Shown here piece by piece: positions 9,622 to 17,441 of a stretch of DNA of 21,151 nucleotides. Origin of the DNA: Bacillota bacterium (GTDB lineage Bacteria; Bacillota_E; JAJZYS01; JAJYTV01). The DNA lies in the NCBI GenBank assembly GCA_021845645.1, contig JAJZVM010000067.1, positions 1 to 21,151 on the forward strand, read 5' to 3'. Position 1 is the first letter of the stretch; each line of letters starts with the position of its first letter. The position numbers and the translations under genes are program-made. The notes beneath the pieces are model-generated. The model saw nothing but the letters and a program-made list of their open reading frames with translations, ran no database searches and was not told where the DNA came from.

Positions 9622-10602
9622 ATGCTGCAGGTCGTCATCGTCGTCGTGAAGAGCATCGTCACCGCCACGCTGCTGCTCGCCGCCTTCGGCCTCATGACCT
9701 GGATCGAGCGCAAGGTGCTCGCGCGCTTCCAGTTCCGCCCCGGACCGAACCGCCTCGGGCCTGCGGGGGTCATGCAGTTCATGGCCGATGGCCTCAAGCT
9801 CGCGCTGAAGGAGGAGATCATCCCCACCGCGGCGGACCGCTTCGTCTACCTGCTGGCGCCGCTGGTATCACTGACGGCGGCCCTGATCGCCTTCGCGGTC
9901 ATCCCGTGGGGTCCGCCCATCCACCTGCTGGGGCAGGTCGTGCCGATGCAGATCGGCGGGCCGAACATCGGCGTCCTCTTCGTCTTCGCGATCACGTCGC
10001 TCGGCGTGTACGGCCCGATCCTCGGCGGCTGGGCATCGGCCAACAAGTACAGCCTGCTCGGCGGCCTGCGCTCGACGGCACAGATCATCTCGTACGAGCT
10101 CGCGATGGGGCTCGCCGTCACGGGCGTCCTGATCGCCGCGGGTTCCGCCGACCTCAACACGATCGTCGCGAGGCAGTACCGGCTCTGGTTCATCGTGCCG
10201 CAGATCGTCGGCTTCATCATCTATGTCATCACCATGGTCGCCGAGACGAACCGCACCCCGTTCGACCTGCCGGAGGCCGAGAACGAGCTGGTGGCCGGCT
10301 ACCACACGGAGTACACGGGCCTCAAGTGGGCGATGTACATGATGGCCGAGTACATCAACATGATCACCGTCTCGGCCCTCGCCACGACGCTGTTCCTCGG
10401 CGGCTGGCACGGGCCCCTCCTGCCGCCGGAGCTCTGGTTCCTGCTCAAGGTGGCCTTATTCATGTACTTCTTCATCTGGCTGCGGGCGACGCTGCCCAGG
10501 CTGCGCTACGACCGCCTGATGGCCTTCGGCTGGAAGGTGCTCCTGCCCGTCGCGCTGCTCAACACGCTGGCGACGGCCGTCTGGGTCGCGACCGCGCAGT
10601 AG
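9622..10602 (+). CDS. nuoH: NADH-quinone oxidoreductase subunit H
   Basis: Membrane subunit that forms much of the quinone entry channel and connects the peripheral arm to the proton pumps. 326 residues with about eight hydrophobic helices, a normal length. The loops are strongly conserved: TWIERKVLARFQFRPGPNR near residues 26-44, KEEIIPTAADRFVY, and ETNRTPFDLPEAENELVAG, which carries the acidic residues of the matrix-side funnel. The ATG follows a GGGGGAG site. It is the last gene of the operon here: the expected nuoI does not follow, and the next gene is convergent, 9 bp away. Confidence 0.98.
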   Translation: MLQVVIVVVKSIVTATLLLAAFGLMTWIERKVLARFQFRPGPNRLGPAGVMQFMADGLKLALKEEIIPTAADRFVYLLAPLVSLTAALIAFAVIPWGPPIHLLGQVVPMQIGGPNIGVLFVFAITSLGVYGPILGGWASANKYSLLGGLRSTAQIISYELAMGLAVTGVLIAAGSADLNTIVARQYRLWFIVPQIVGFIIYVITMVAETNRTPFDLPEAENELVAGYHTEYTGLKWAMYMMAEYINMITVSALATTLFLGGWHGPLLPPELWFLLKVALFMYFFIWLRATLPRLRYDRLMAFGWKVLLPVALLNTLATAVWVATAQ

Positions 10603-10611
10603 CGCCGACGC

Positions 10612-11790
10612 TCAGACGTCGTAGGCCTTGCGCTCTGCCGTGGTCTCCGGGACGCTGCGCCAGCTGAGATAGCCCCCCCGGGTCAGGAGGCCAAGTCCGC
10701 CGACGCCGTAGAGATAGCGCACGAGGGCGAGCTCGTGCAGGGCGTTGGCCGGACGGCCCGTGAGCCTCAGGCGGCCGAGGCGGGCGATGCCGTAGCCTCT
10801 GCCAAGCGCCGCCGTCATGCCGAGGACCTGCGGCCGAAAGGCTTGCGGCTCGCGACCCGCGAGCAGCCCCGCGATGTTGCGCGCGGCGGCGCGGCCCTCC
10901 TGGACGGCGAGCTGCGCGGTCGGGGGCAGGGCGTGACCTGCCGCACCAGGTACGTGGGCGGCGTCGCCAGCCGCGAAGAGTCCGGGGTGCCCGTCCACCT
11001 CGAGCGTCGGCAGCACCTGCACGCGTCCCCGGCCGTCGACCGGCAGCCCCGCCTGTGCCGCGAGGGGATTGCCGCGGACACCGCCGGCCCAGACGACCAG
11101 ATCGGCCGGCAGCACGGCGCCGGAGCGCAACACGACGGTCCGCTTGGTGACGCGCGCGACATGCTCGCCGCGCCGCACTTCGATGTCGCCGCGCTGGAGC
11201 ACCTCCTCGGCGTATGCCGCCAGCCGGGGGTCCTCGTCAGGCAGGATGGACGGACTGGCCTGTGCGAGCGTGAGGCGGAACCTGCCAGGGTGTATGGCGC
11301 TGATCGCACCGGCGAGCTCGACGCCGGTGAGGCCGCCACCCACGATCACGACCCGCCCGCCGCCCAGGCGCGCAAGGCTTTCGAGGCGTCGGCGCAGGCG
11401 CAGGGCCGAGTCGAGGTGCTGCAGCGTCAGGGTACTCTCGCGCGCGCCGGGGATGTCGAAATACTCCGGCGTCGCCCCGAGGCAGAAGAGGACCGTGTCG
11501 TATGCGACCGCACCCTGGCCCGTGCGCACCACGCGCTGGCGCCAGTCGAGCTCCTTGACCTCCGCCTGCAGCAGCACGAGGTTGCGGTGGTGCGGCACGA
11601 GACGGTGCAGGGGCACCTCGGCGCCGCGTGCGGGCCTCCCCCCGGCCGCGACCCGGTACATCTCCGTGACGATCGCATGGCTTCGGCCGCGATCGATCAG
11701 CACGATCTCGCGCTCGTCGAGGACCGGGCCCATCTCCTGCACCGCGCGCACACCGGCGTACCCCGCACCGAGCACCACGATCCGACGCAA
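10612..11790 (-). CDS. Type II NADH dehydrogenase-like FAD oxidoreductase
   Basis: Two-dinucleotide-fold flavoprotein that probably oxidises NAD(P)H and reduces quinone without pumping protons. With the TTG start at 11790 it has 392 residues and begins MRRIVVLGAGYAG, so the FAD-binding GxGxxG lies at 8-13. The NADH-binding GGGLTG is at 151-156 and the FAD-binding FAAGD at 272-276. The C-terminal part (VRYLYGVGGLGLL) is weakly hydrophobic and may be the membrane-anchoring end. TTG is preferred because GGAGG lies 8 nt upstream; an in-frame ATG at 11814 has no such site, and an ATG at 11892 would add unrelated residues. Other pyridine nucleotide-disulfide family quinone reductases are possible, so no gene symbol is given. 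It converges on nuoH. Confidence 0.88.
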   Translation of the reverse strand: MRRIVVLGAGYAGVRAVQEMGPVLDEREIVLIDRGRSHAIVTEMYRVAAGGRPARGAEVPLHRLVPHHRNLVLLQAEVKELDWRQRVVRTGQGAVAYDTVLFCLGATPEYFDIPGARESTLTLQHLDSALRLRRRLESLARLGGGRVVIVGGGLTGVELAGAISAIHPGRFRLTLAQASPSILPDEDPRLAAYAEEVLQRGDIEVRRGEHVARVTKRTVVLRSGAVLPADLVVWAGGVRGNPLAAQAGLPVDGRGRVQVLPTLEVDGHPGLFAAGDAAHVPGAAGHALPPTAQLAVQEGRAAARNIAGLLAGREPQAFRPQVLGMTAALGRGYGIARLGRLRLTGRPANALHELALVRYLYGVGGLGLLTRGGYLSWRSVPETTAERKAYDV

Positions 11791-11857
11791 CCGCACCGCC
11801 TCCCGCTCTAGCATGGGGACACCGCGGCTGGCGCATGCGGCCATGCTTGGCGCCGCA

Positions 11858-11866
11858 TGGTACAAT
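11858..11866 (+). promoter_or_regulatory. Extended -10 promoter element upstream of the P5CDH gene
   Basis: TGGTACAAT fits an extended -10 (TGn then TACAAT, five of six matches to TATAAT). No -35 match is seen at 16-18 bp, which extended -10 promoters can do without. Transcription would start near 11873, giving a leader of about 100 nt before the GTG at 11975. The element lies in the divergent gap with the NDH-2-like gene. Confidence 0.45.
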
Positions 11867-11978
11867 GATCCTCGGTAAACGCCTCCATCCAAGCCTGCAA
11901 AGGCAATACTCGCAGAAGGGCAGGCGAGCCGACCGTGGCCCCCGGGCCACAGGGAGGCAGGTCGGCATACCTACGTGA
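11865..11978 (+). other. Possible 37-codon leader ORF overlapping the P5CDH start
   Basis: An ATG at 11865 opens a 37-codon frame whose TGA stop (11976-11978) overlaps the GTG start of the P5CDH gene in a GTGA junction. The peptide is basic (MILGKRLHPS at its start) and resembles nothing I recognise. It has no ribosome binding site, and its ATG lies inside the candidate -10, so it could be expressed only from a promoter further upstream. It may be chance. Confidence 0.15.
11930..11964 (+). promoter_or_regulatory. Leader stem-loop holding the AGGGAGG site of the P5CDH gene
   Basis: The inverted repeat GTGGCC-CCCG-GGCCAC (11935-11950) is flanked by a second pairing, CGACC (11930-11934) with GGTCG (11960-11964). 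The only good ribosome-binding sequence, AGGGAGG (11951-11957), sits in the bulge between them, 17 nt from the GTG. Folding could therefore affect translation. No ligand or regulator is indicated. Confidence 0.35.
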
Positions 11979-13522
11979 TCGATCCCTACCGTCCCGAACC
12001 GCTTGTCGATTTCCACAATCCGACACACCACGCCGCGATGGCAGATGCCTTGAAGCAGGTTGGCGCTCAGCTCGGCCACCACTATCCGATCGTCGTCGGC
12101 GGCGAGCGCCGCGAGCGCGAAGGGCGGCTGCGCTCCTACAACCCGTCGCGCCTGGACGAGACCGTCGGCACCGTGTCGAAGGCCGGACGCCAGGATATCG
12201 ACGACGCGATGGCCGCCGCCGAGCAGGCGTTCAAGAGTTGGAGCCGCGTTGGAGCGGAGTTCCGTGCGCGGGTGCTGCTCAAGGCCGCGGCGGAGCTGCG
12301 CCGTCAGAAGATGCTCTTCTCCGCGCTCGAGGTCTACGAGGCTGGCAAGACCTGGCCCGAGGCCGACGCCGACGTGGCGGAAGCGATCGATTTCATGGAG
12401 TTTTACGCCCGCCAGGCGATCCGCCTGCAGGCGCCGGTGCCAACGATCAACCTGCCGGGCGAGGAGGACGCGTCCTTCTACATCCCGCTCGGCGTGGGCG
12501 TGATCATCCCGCCCTGGAACTTCCCGCTCGCGATCCTCTGCGGCATGACGACAGGCGCGATCGTGGCGGGCAACACCGTCCTGCTCAAGCCGTCGAGCGT
12601 GACGCCGGTGATCGGCGCCTGGTTCGTGCAGCTGCTCGAAGAGAGCGGCCTGCCGCCCGGCGTCGTGAACTTCGTGCCAGGCGACAGCCGCGACATCGGC
12701 GACTACATGGTAGGTCACCCGCGCACGCGCTTCATCAGCTTCACGGGTTCGCGCGAAGTGGGGCTGCACATCAACGAACTCGCCGCGAAGCACCAGAAGG
12801 GCCAGATCTGGATCAAGCGGGTCGTCGCCGAGATGGGCGGCAAGGACGCCATCGTGGTGGACGAGACGGCCGACCTCGAGGTTGCCGCGGCTGACATCGT
12901 CACGGCGGCGTTCGGCTTCCAGGGCCAGAAGTGCTCGGCCTGCTCGCGCGCGATCGTGGTGGACGCGGTCTACGACGAGGTGGCGCGGCTCGTGACGGAG
13001 CGGACGAAGAAGCTCACCCTCGGCATGGCGATGGACCCGGCGAACCTCGTCGGGCCGGTGATCGACCTGAGTTCCGAGAGCAAGATCCTCGGCTACATCG
13101 AGCAGGGCAAGAACTCGGCCAAGCTCCTGGCCGGCGGCGAGAAGGTGGGGGAGGGCGGCCACTTCATCGCACCCACCGTGTTCGGCGAGGTGCAGCCCGA
13201 CTCCACACTGGCGCAGGAGGAGATCTTCGGACCCGTGCTCTCGATGATCCGCGCGCGGGACTACGACCACGCCATCGAGATCGCGAACGGCACGGAGTAC
13301 GGCCTGACGGGCTCGCTCTACTCGCGGGACCGCTCGCGCCTCGAGCGGTCCCGCCTCGACTTCCACGTCGGCAACCTCTACTTCAACCGCAAGTGCACGG
13401 GTGCCGTCGTGGGCGCCCACCCCTTCGGCGGCTTCAACATGTCCGGCACCGACTCGAAGACAGGCAGCCCGGACTACCTGCTGCTCTTCACGCAGATGAA
13501 GTGCGTCGCCGAGCGCATCTGA
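11975..13522 (+). CDS. pruA: 1-pyrroline-5-carboxylate dehydrogenase (NAD-dependent)
   Basis: Oxidises pyrroline-5-carboxylate/glutamate semialdehyde to glutamate with NAD, the second step of proline breakdown and the last of the ornithine route from arginine. 515 residues, normal for the single-function (rocA/pruA) enzyme. Aldehyde dehydrogenase residues: Asn182 (IPPWNFPL), the FTGSREVG nucleotide block (256-263), the general-base Glu286 in [10 protein letters not shown], and the nucleophile Cys320 in [18 protein letters not shown] and the [13 protein letters not shown] end are also canonical. The GTG start is supported by the family N-terminus (YRPEPLVDF), although the ribosome binding site is distant. 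No proline dehydrogenase gene is adjacent. It ends at a clear terminator. Confidence 0.95.
   Translation: MIDPYRPEPLVDFHNPTHHAAMADALKQVGAQLGHHYPIVVGGERREREGRLRSYNPSRLDETVGTVSKAGRQDIDDAMAAAEQAFKSWSRVGAEFRARVLLKAAAELRRQKMLFSALEVYEAGKTWPEADADVAEAIDFMEFYARQAIRLQAPVPTINLPGEEDASFYIPLGVGVIIPPWNFPLAILCGMTTGAIVAGNTVLLKPSSVTPVIGAWFVQLLEESGLPPGVVNFVPGDSRDIGDYMVGHPRTRFISFTGSREVGLHINELAAKHQKGQIWIKRVVAEMGGKDAIVVDETADLEVAAADIVTAAFGFQGQKCSACSRAIVVDAVYDEVARLVTERTKKLTLGMAMDPANLVGPVIDLSSESKILGYIEQGKNSAKLLAGGEKVGEGGHFIAPTVFGEVQPDSTLAQEEIFGPVLSMIRARDYDHAIEIANGTEYGLTGSLYSRDRSRLERSRLDFHVGNLYFNRKCTGAVVGAHPFGGFNMSGTDSKTGSPDYLLLFTQMKCVAERI
13324..13354. repeat. Perfect 13-bp inverted repeat inside the P5CDH gene
   Basis: GCGGGACCGCTCG (13324-13336) pairs perfectly with CGAGCGGTCCCGC (13342-13354) across a 5-nt loop, all within coding sequence. 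It encodes residues 450-460 ([10 protein letters not shown]), a charged and variable stretch between the conserved GSLYS and VGNLYFNRK blocks. In RNA it would be a very stable GC-rich hairpin. Confidence 0.85.
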
Positions 13523-13533
13523 CCCCCACCGCC

Positions 13534-13568
13534 CAGGCGGCAGCCCTCAGCGGCTGCCGCCTGTCTTT
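13534..13568 (+). terminator. Intrinsic terminator after the P5CDH gene
   Basis: A perfect 12-bp stem, CAGGCGGCAGCC / GGCTGCCGCCTG, with a 6-nt loop (CTCAGC), followed directly by TCTTT. It starts 12 nt after the stop codon and separates P5CDH from the downstream acyl-CoA synthetase, which therefore probably has its own promoter in 13570-13640. Confidence 0.8.
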
Positions 13569-13661
13569 ACCCGCGAAAGGGGAAGCTTTGATCGGCGGCG
13601 AAGCACCCCTCGTCCATACATGCGAACGCTCTTTAGCGGCAGGCAGGAGGAGAACGCACCA

Positions 13662-15188
13662 ATGCTGACGATGGGTGAGGCACTCGCCACCAACGGCCGG
13701 CGCTATCGCGACAAGGTGGCTCTCTGGTACGACGATGTCAAAGTCACCTACAGCGAGCTGGACCGGAGGGTCAACCAGGCTTCGCGCGTCCTGCAGAGCC
13801 TGGGCGTCGGCAAGGGGGACCATGTCGCGCTCCTGCTGATGAACTCGATCGAGTACGTCGAACTCTACTTCGCCTGCGGCCGCATCGGCGCCGTCGCGGT
13901 GCCGATCAACCTGCGCCTCGCGCCGGCCGAAATGGCGTACGTGCTCGGGCATTCCGACAGCCGCGTTCTCGTCGGGGACGGCCAGCTGCTCGCCGCGGCC
14001 TTCGAGGCCGGCATGCGCCCGCAGGGCGGCGCTCTCGAGAAGGTCTTGCGCGTCGGTCCGGGCGCTGACTTCCTCCCTGCCTACGAGTCCCTGCGCGACG
14101 CGCAGAGCGACGATCCAGTCAGCGTCGACGTGGACGAGAACGATCCGTGGGTGCTCGTCTACACGTCGGGCACCACCGGCAAGCCGAAGGGCGCCCTGCG
14201 TTCGCACCGCAGCAATCTGATGATCGCCTTGCTGCTAGCCGCCGAGTTCGGCATCACGTCGGACGACATCGGCCTCTCGCTCCTGCCGATGTTCCACGTG
14301 AACGGCCTCTGGCTCGTCTCGCTCTCGCTCTGCCTCGGCACCACGATGTCGATCTACCATCAGCGGACGTTCCACCCGGTGCGCGTCATCGAGGAGATCA
14401 AGCGCCACCGCGCGACCTATTCCATGTTCGTGCCGTCGCTCCTCACGTTCCTCGCCGACGCGGCCGAGAAGGGCGATCTCGACCCGGGCCAGCTGCGGCT
14501 GATGATCACGAGCTCGTCACCGCTCTCGACGACGCTGCGCGACCGCATCGTGCAGGACTTCCCGAACACGCACCTGATCGACATCTACGGCGCGACGGAA
14601 CTGGGCGCGGTGACCTGGATCCGGCACGGGCCCGGCAGCGTCATCGGCTCGATCGGACTGCCGGCCCTGGCGCAGGATGTGCGCATCTTCGGCGACGACG
14701 GCCGCGAGGTCGGGGTGGACGAGGTGGGGGAGCTCCATTGCGCCGGACCCACCCTGATGGACGGTTACTACAAGGACCCCGAGGCGACGGCCGCGGCGTT
14801 CCACGGCCTGTACCTCGCCGTGGGGGACCTCGCCCACCGCACGCGCGACGGCTACATCTACCTCGTGGACCGCAAGACCGACATGATCATCACCATGGGC
14901 GAGAACGTCTACCCGACGGAGGTCGAGGAGGTGCTGACGCAGCACCCATCCGTCGCCCTGGCGGCCGTCGTCGGCCTGCACGACGACCGGCGCGGCGAGG
15001 AGGTCGTGGCCGTTGTCTCGCCGCGCGAGGGCCAGACCGTCACACCGGAAGAACTGCAGGACCTCTGCGCGAAGCTTCTCGCGGACTACAAGCGTCCGCG
15101 TCGCATCCTCGTCTGGCCCGAGCTGCCGATCGGTGCCACCGGCAAGGTTCTGCGCCGCGCCGTGCGCGAGCAGCTCAGCCCATCCTGA
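13662..15188 (+). CDS. Acyl-CoA synthetase / long-chain fatty acid-CoA ligase, AMP-forming
   Basis: Activates a carboxylic acid, most likely a fatty acid, to its CoA thioester by way of an acyl-adenylate. 508 residues of the ANL superfamily. Motifs: P-loop YTSGTTGKPKG (167-177), YGATELG (309-315), VGDLAHR with Asp389, the hinge region LVDRKTD (401-407), GENVYPTEVEEVL, and the C-terminal catalytic lysine in IGATGK (Lys495). The ATG at 13662 follows AGGAGGAG by 9 nt; an upstream in-frame ATG at 13620 lacks a site. FadD-like is the best family name, but chain length and substrate (fatty, aromatic or dicarboxylic acid) cannot be read from the motifs. Confidence 0.92.
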   Translation: MLTMGEALATNGRRYRDKVALWYDDVKVTYSELDRRVNQASRVLQSLGVGKGDHVALLLMNSIEYVELYFACGRIGAVAVPINLRLAPAEMAYVLGHSDSRVLVGDGQLLAAAFEAGMRPQGGALEKVLRVGPGADFLPAYESLRDAQSDDPVSVDVDENDPWVLVYTSGTTGKPKGALRSHRSNLMIALLLAAEFGITSDDIGLSLLPMFHVNGLWLVSLSLCLGTTMSIYHQRTFHPVRVIEEIKRHRATYSMFVPSLLTFLADAAEKGDLDPGQLRLMITSSSPLSTTLRDRIVQDFPNTHLIDIYGATELGAVTWIRHGPGSVIGSIGLPALAQDVRIFGDDGREVGVDEVGELHCAGPTLMDGYYKDPEATAAAFHGLYLAVGDLAHRTRDGYIYLVDRKTDMIITMGENVYPTEVEEVLTQHPSVALAAVVGLHDDRRGEEVVAVVSPREGQTVTPEELQDLCAKLLADYKRPRRILVWPELPIGATGKVLRRAVREQLSPS

Positions 15189-15189
15189 C

Positions 15190-16641
15190 GTGACGCCGAG
15201 AGGGGCCGCGCCGGACGCGGCCCAGGTGGGCACGGCCGCCCTGCTGACAGCGGCCCTGCCCACCTTCGTCACCTTGGCCCTCGCCCTCTCGCAGCACGGG
15301 CTGATCGGCGACATCGGCTTCGACATCGCAAACGGCCGCTGGATTCTGGCGCACGGCTTCGTCCCCTTGGCGAACCATCTCAGCTTCGCCATGTCGGGCG
15401 CCCACTGGTCGAATTCCGAGTGGCTCTTCGGCGTGTACGTCGCCTGGCTGTACGGCGTGGGTGGCCATATCGCCGTCTACCTCGGCCTGCTGCCGCTGCT
15501 TTTGGGCCTCGCGCTACTCCTGGCCGGCGCGGCGCGCCGCACGGGGCCCTACTGGCAGGTGATCCTGCCGCTCGTCGCAGCGGTGACGATCATGCCCGTC
15601 ATGAGCCCGAGACCACAGCTCGTGTCGTTCGTGCTCTTCGCCTACCTGTTCTCGGCGCTCGAGGCGGCGCGGCACGGGCGGGTGCAGGGGCTTTGGGCCG
15701 CCGCGCTGAGCACGCTCGTCTGGGTCCAGGTGCATGGCTCCGTCGTGCTGGTGCCCGGCCTGATCGCCCTGAACCTCCTGCTGCCGTCGGGAGAACTCAC
15801 GCGGCGCCGGCTTGCGGGGCCGCTCGTGCTCTCGCTGCTGCTCCTTTTGGTCCGGCCGGGGGGGCCGCTAGCCGTCCTGCGCAATCTGCTCGACGTCGGC
15901 AGCGGCGGCAACACGAGCGTGATCTCGGAGTGGGCGTCACCGAACTTCCATCTGCCTTGGGCGATGCTGGCGGCCCTGGTTCTCTTCGTGTCGCTGCCGC
16001 TCGTGCTGCCGGAACTCGCCAGGCGGCGTCGCTTCGCCGATCTCGTGCTGCTCCTGGGCTCCGCCTTTGCGCTCCTCTACGCGCAGCGCTTCCTGCCGTA
16101 CTTCATCATCGTGGCCCTATGCATGGCCGCACCCCTCCTGCCCCAGCGCTGGCGCGTCGCGCAACCAGGCGAGGTGCCCGCGGCGGCGCGGCGCTCGCTC
16201 GCCATCGGCCTCGCCACAGGCGTGGCGCTTGCGGTCCTGCTCGTGTCGCGCCCCGTCTTCCCGCTGCGATCGCCCATGCAGGCGATCGGCTACCTCAGGC
16301 GCCAGCACGCGACGGATGTCTTCGCGGCTTACCAGATCGGCGCGTCGCTCGAACTCTATGGTGTGGAGCCTTACCTCGACAGCCGCGACAACCTCTGGCT
16401 GCAGCGCTCCTGGTGGCCGCAATTCGTCGCCGTGACGCAGGGCGCCATGTCCGTGACAAGCTATCTCAGGCGCTACGATCCAGGCGCCGAGTATGTCCTC
16501 TGGCAGGTGCGCTCGCCCGTGGCGCTCGAACTGGACCAAAGCCCGCAGTGGCGGCGGGTGCTGGTCGACAAAAATCCGCTCGGTCCCTCGCCGGGCACCT
16601 ACGGCGGTTACGCCGTCTGGCGGAAGGCGGGGGCGTCATGA
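15190..16641 (+). CDS. Polytopic membrane protein, glycosyltransferase-C-like
   Basis: About 483 residues with roughly nine to ten hydrophobic helices over the first 390, then a soluble C-terminal domain of about 90 residues containing YLDSRDNLW and YVLWQ. An early loop (DIGFDIANGRWILAHG, then HWSNSEWLFG) follows helix 1 and carries acidic residues in the place where GT-C-type enzymes and their relatives have them. Similar proteins are usually annotated only as hypothetical membrane proteins, so a transferase activity is inference. The GTG start lies just after the synthetase stop and has a weak ribosome site; a GTG at 15226 is an alternative. It overlaps the ABC permease gene in ATGA, so the three genes look co-transcribed. 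Confidence 0.75.
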   Translation: MTPRGAAPDAAQVGTAALLTAALPTFVTLALALSQHGLIGDIGFDIANGRWILAHGFVPLANHLSFAMSGAHWSNSEWLFGVYVAWLYGVGGHIAVYLGLLPLLLGLALLLAGAARRTGPYWQVILPLVAAVTIMPVMSPRPQLVSFVLFAYLFSALEAARHGRVQGLWAAALSTLVWVQVHGSVVLVPGLIALNLLLPSGELTRRRLAGPLVLSLLLLLVRPGGPLAVLRNLLDVGSGGNTSVISEWASPNFHLPWAMLAALVLFVSLPLVLPELARRRRFADLVLLLGSAFALLYAQRFLPYFIIVALCMAAPLLPQRWRVAQPGEVPAAARRSLAIGLATGVALAVLLVSRPVFPLRSPMQAIGYLRRQHATDVFAAYQIGASLELYGVEPYLDSRDNLWLQRSWWPQFVAVTQGAMSVTSYLRRYDPGAEYVLWQVRSPVALELDQSPQWRRVLVDKNPLGPSPGTYGGYAVWRKAGAS

Positions 16642-17441
16642 CCCGGGGGGGTGACGCGATGAGGCAAGGCAGGGCCGCAGGGAGGCGGCGCCTCAGCGCG
16701 CGCCGCCTCCTGCTCTGGCCACTCGTGGGCATCGTCACCTTGCCGCTCTGGGCCCTGCTCTTGCACGCGGGGACGTCGTTCGCCCACCTGCCGCCCGGCA
16801 GCGGCGCCGCGACAGCGGTCAGCGTGCTGTCGTCCATCTGCGCGCTTCTCCTGACGTTCCTCGCCGGGCTGCCGCTCGCGTGGTGGGCCGCGTCCGCCCC
16901 GCAACGCAGCCAGCGTCTGCTCGAGCTGCTGCTCGCCGTCCCCCTGCTCCTGCCGCCGCTCGTGCTGGGACTCGTGCTTGCCTACGTCTTTGGTCCGACC
17001 ACTGGCTTCGGGACGTGGCTCACGGACATGGGCATCGGGGTCACGAACAGCTTTCTCGGGCTGACCATCGCCGGATTCTACGAGGCCGCGCCTTTCTTCA
17101 TCTACGCCGCGTGGGCCGCCTTCGGCGCCCTGGACCGGGACATCCTCGAGGCGGCGTGGCTTGCGGGCCTCAGTCCCTTGCGGGCTTTCTGGCGCGTCGC
17201 CCTGCCGCTCGCGGGCCCGGGCCTCGCAATAGCCAGCGCAATGGCCTGGGCCCGCACGATCGGCGCCTTCGGTGCTCCCATCGTCCTCGCCTACCATCCG
17301 ACGGGCCTGCCCGTCGGCATCTGGATCGCTCTCAGCGAGTTCGGCCTCGGACCCGCACTGCAGCTGGCGCTCGTGCTGGTCGCGATCGCCCTGCCGCTGC
17401 CGCTTCTGGCTATGGGGGTGGCACGCCGTGCTGCACGTTGA
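16638..17441 (+). CDS. ABC importer permease, molybdate/tungstate/sulfate type
   Basis: Inner-membrane channel subunit of a binding-protein-dependent importer. 267 residues with about six helices, starting at roughly residue 20 after an Arg-rich cytoplasmic N-terminus. The cytoplasmic coupling (EAA) loop is clear: EAAWLAGLSPLRAFWRVALP followed by LAGPGL. The helix set with LLPPLVLGLVLAYVFG and ARTIGAFGAPIV is most like ModB/WtpB/CysT-type permeases; the exact oxyanion is not certain. The ATG at 16638 is coupled to the upstream stop; an ATG at 16659 is an alternative. It overlaps the ATPase gene by 14 nt. No solute-binding protein is found in the window. Confidence 0.87.
   Translation: MTRGGDAMRQGRAAGRRRLSARRLLLWPLVGIVTLPLWALLLHAGTSFAHLPPGSGAATAVSVLSSICALLLTFLAGLPLAWWAASAPQRSQRLLELLLAVPLLLPPLVLGLVLAYVFGPTTGFGTWLTDMGIGVTNSFLGLTIAGFYEAAPFFIYAAWAAFGALDRDILEAAWLAGLSPLRAFWRVALPLAGPGLAIASAMAWARTIGAFGAPIVLAYHPTGLPVGIWIALSEFGLGPALQLALVLVAIALPLPLLAMGVARRAAR

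Noticed and set aside
11237..13420. 727-codon minus-strand open frame
   Set aside because: It is antisense to the P5CDH gene and overlaps part of the NDH-2-like gene in another frame; the translation is His/Asp/Arg-rich without any recognisable domain.
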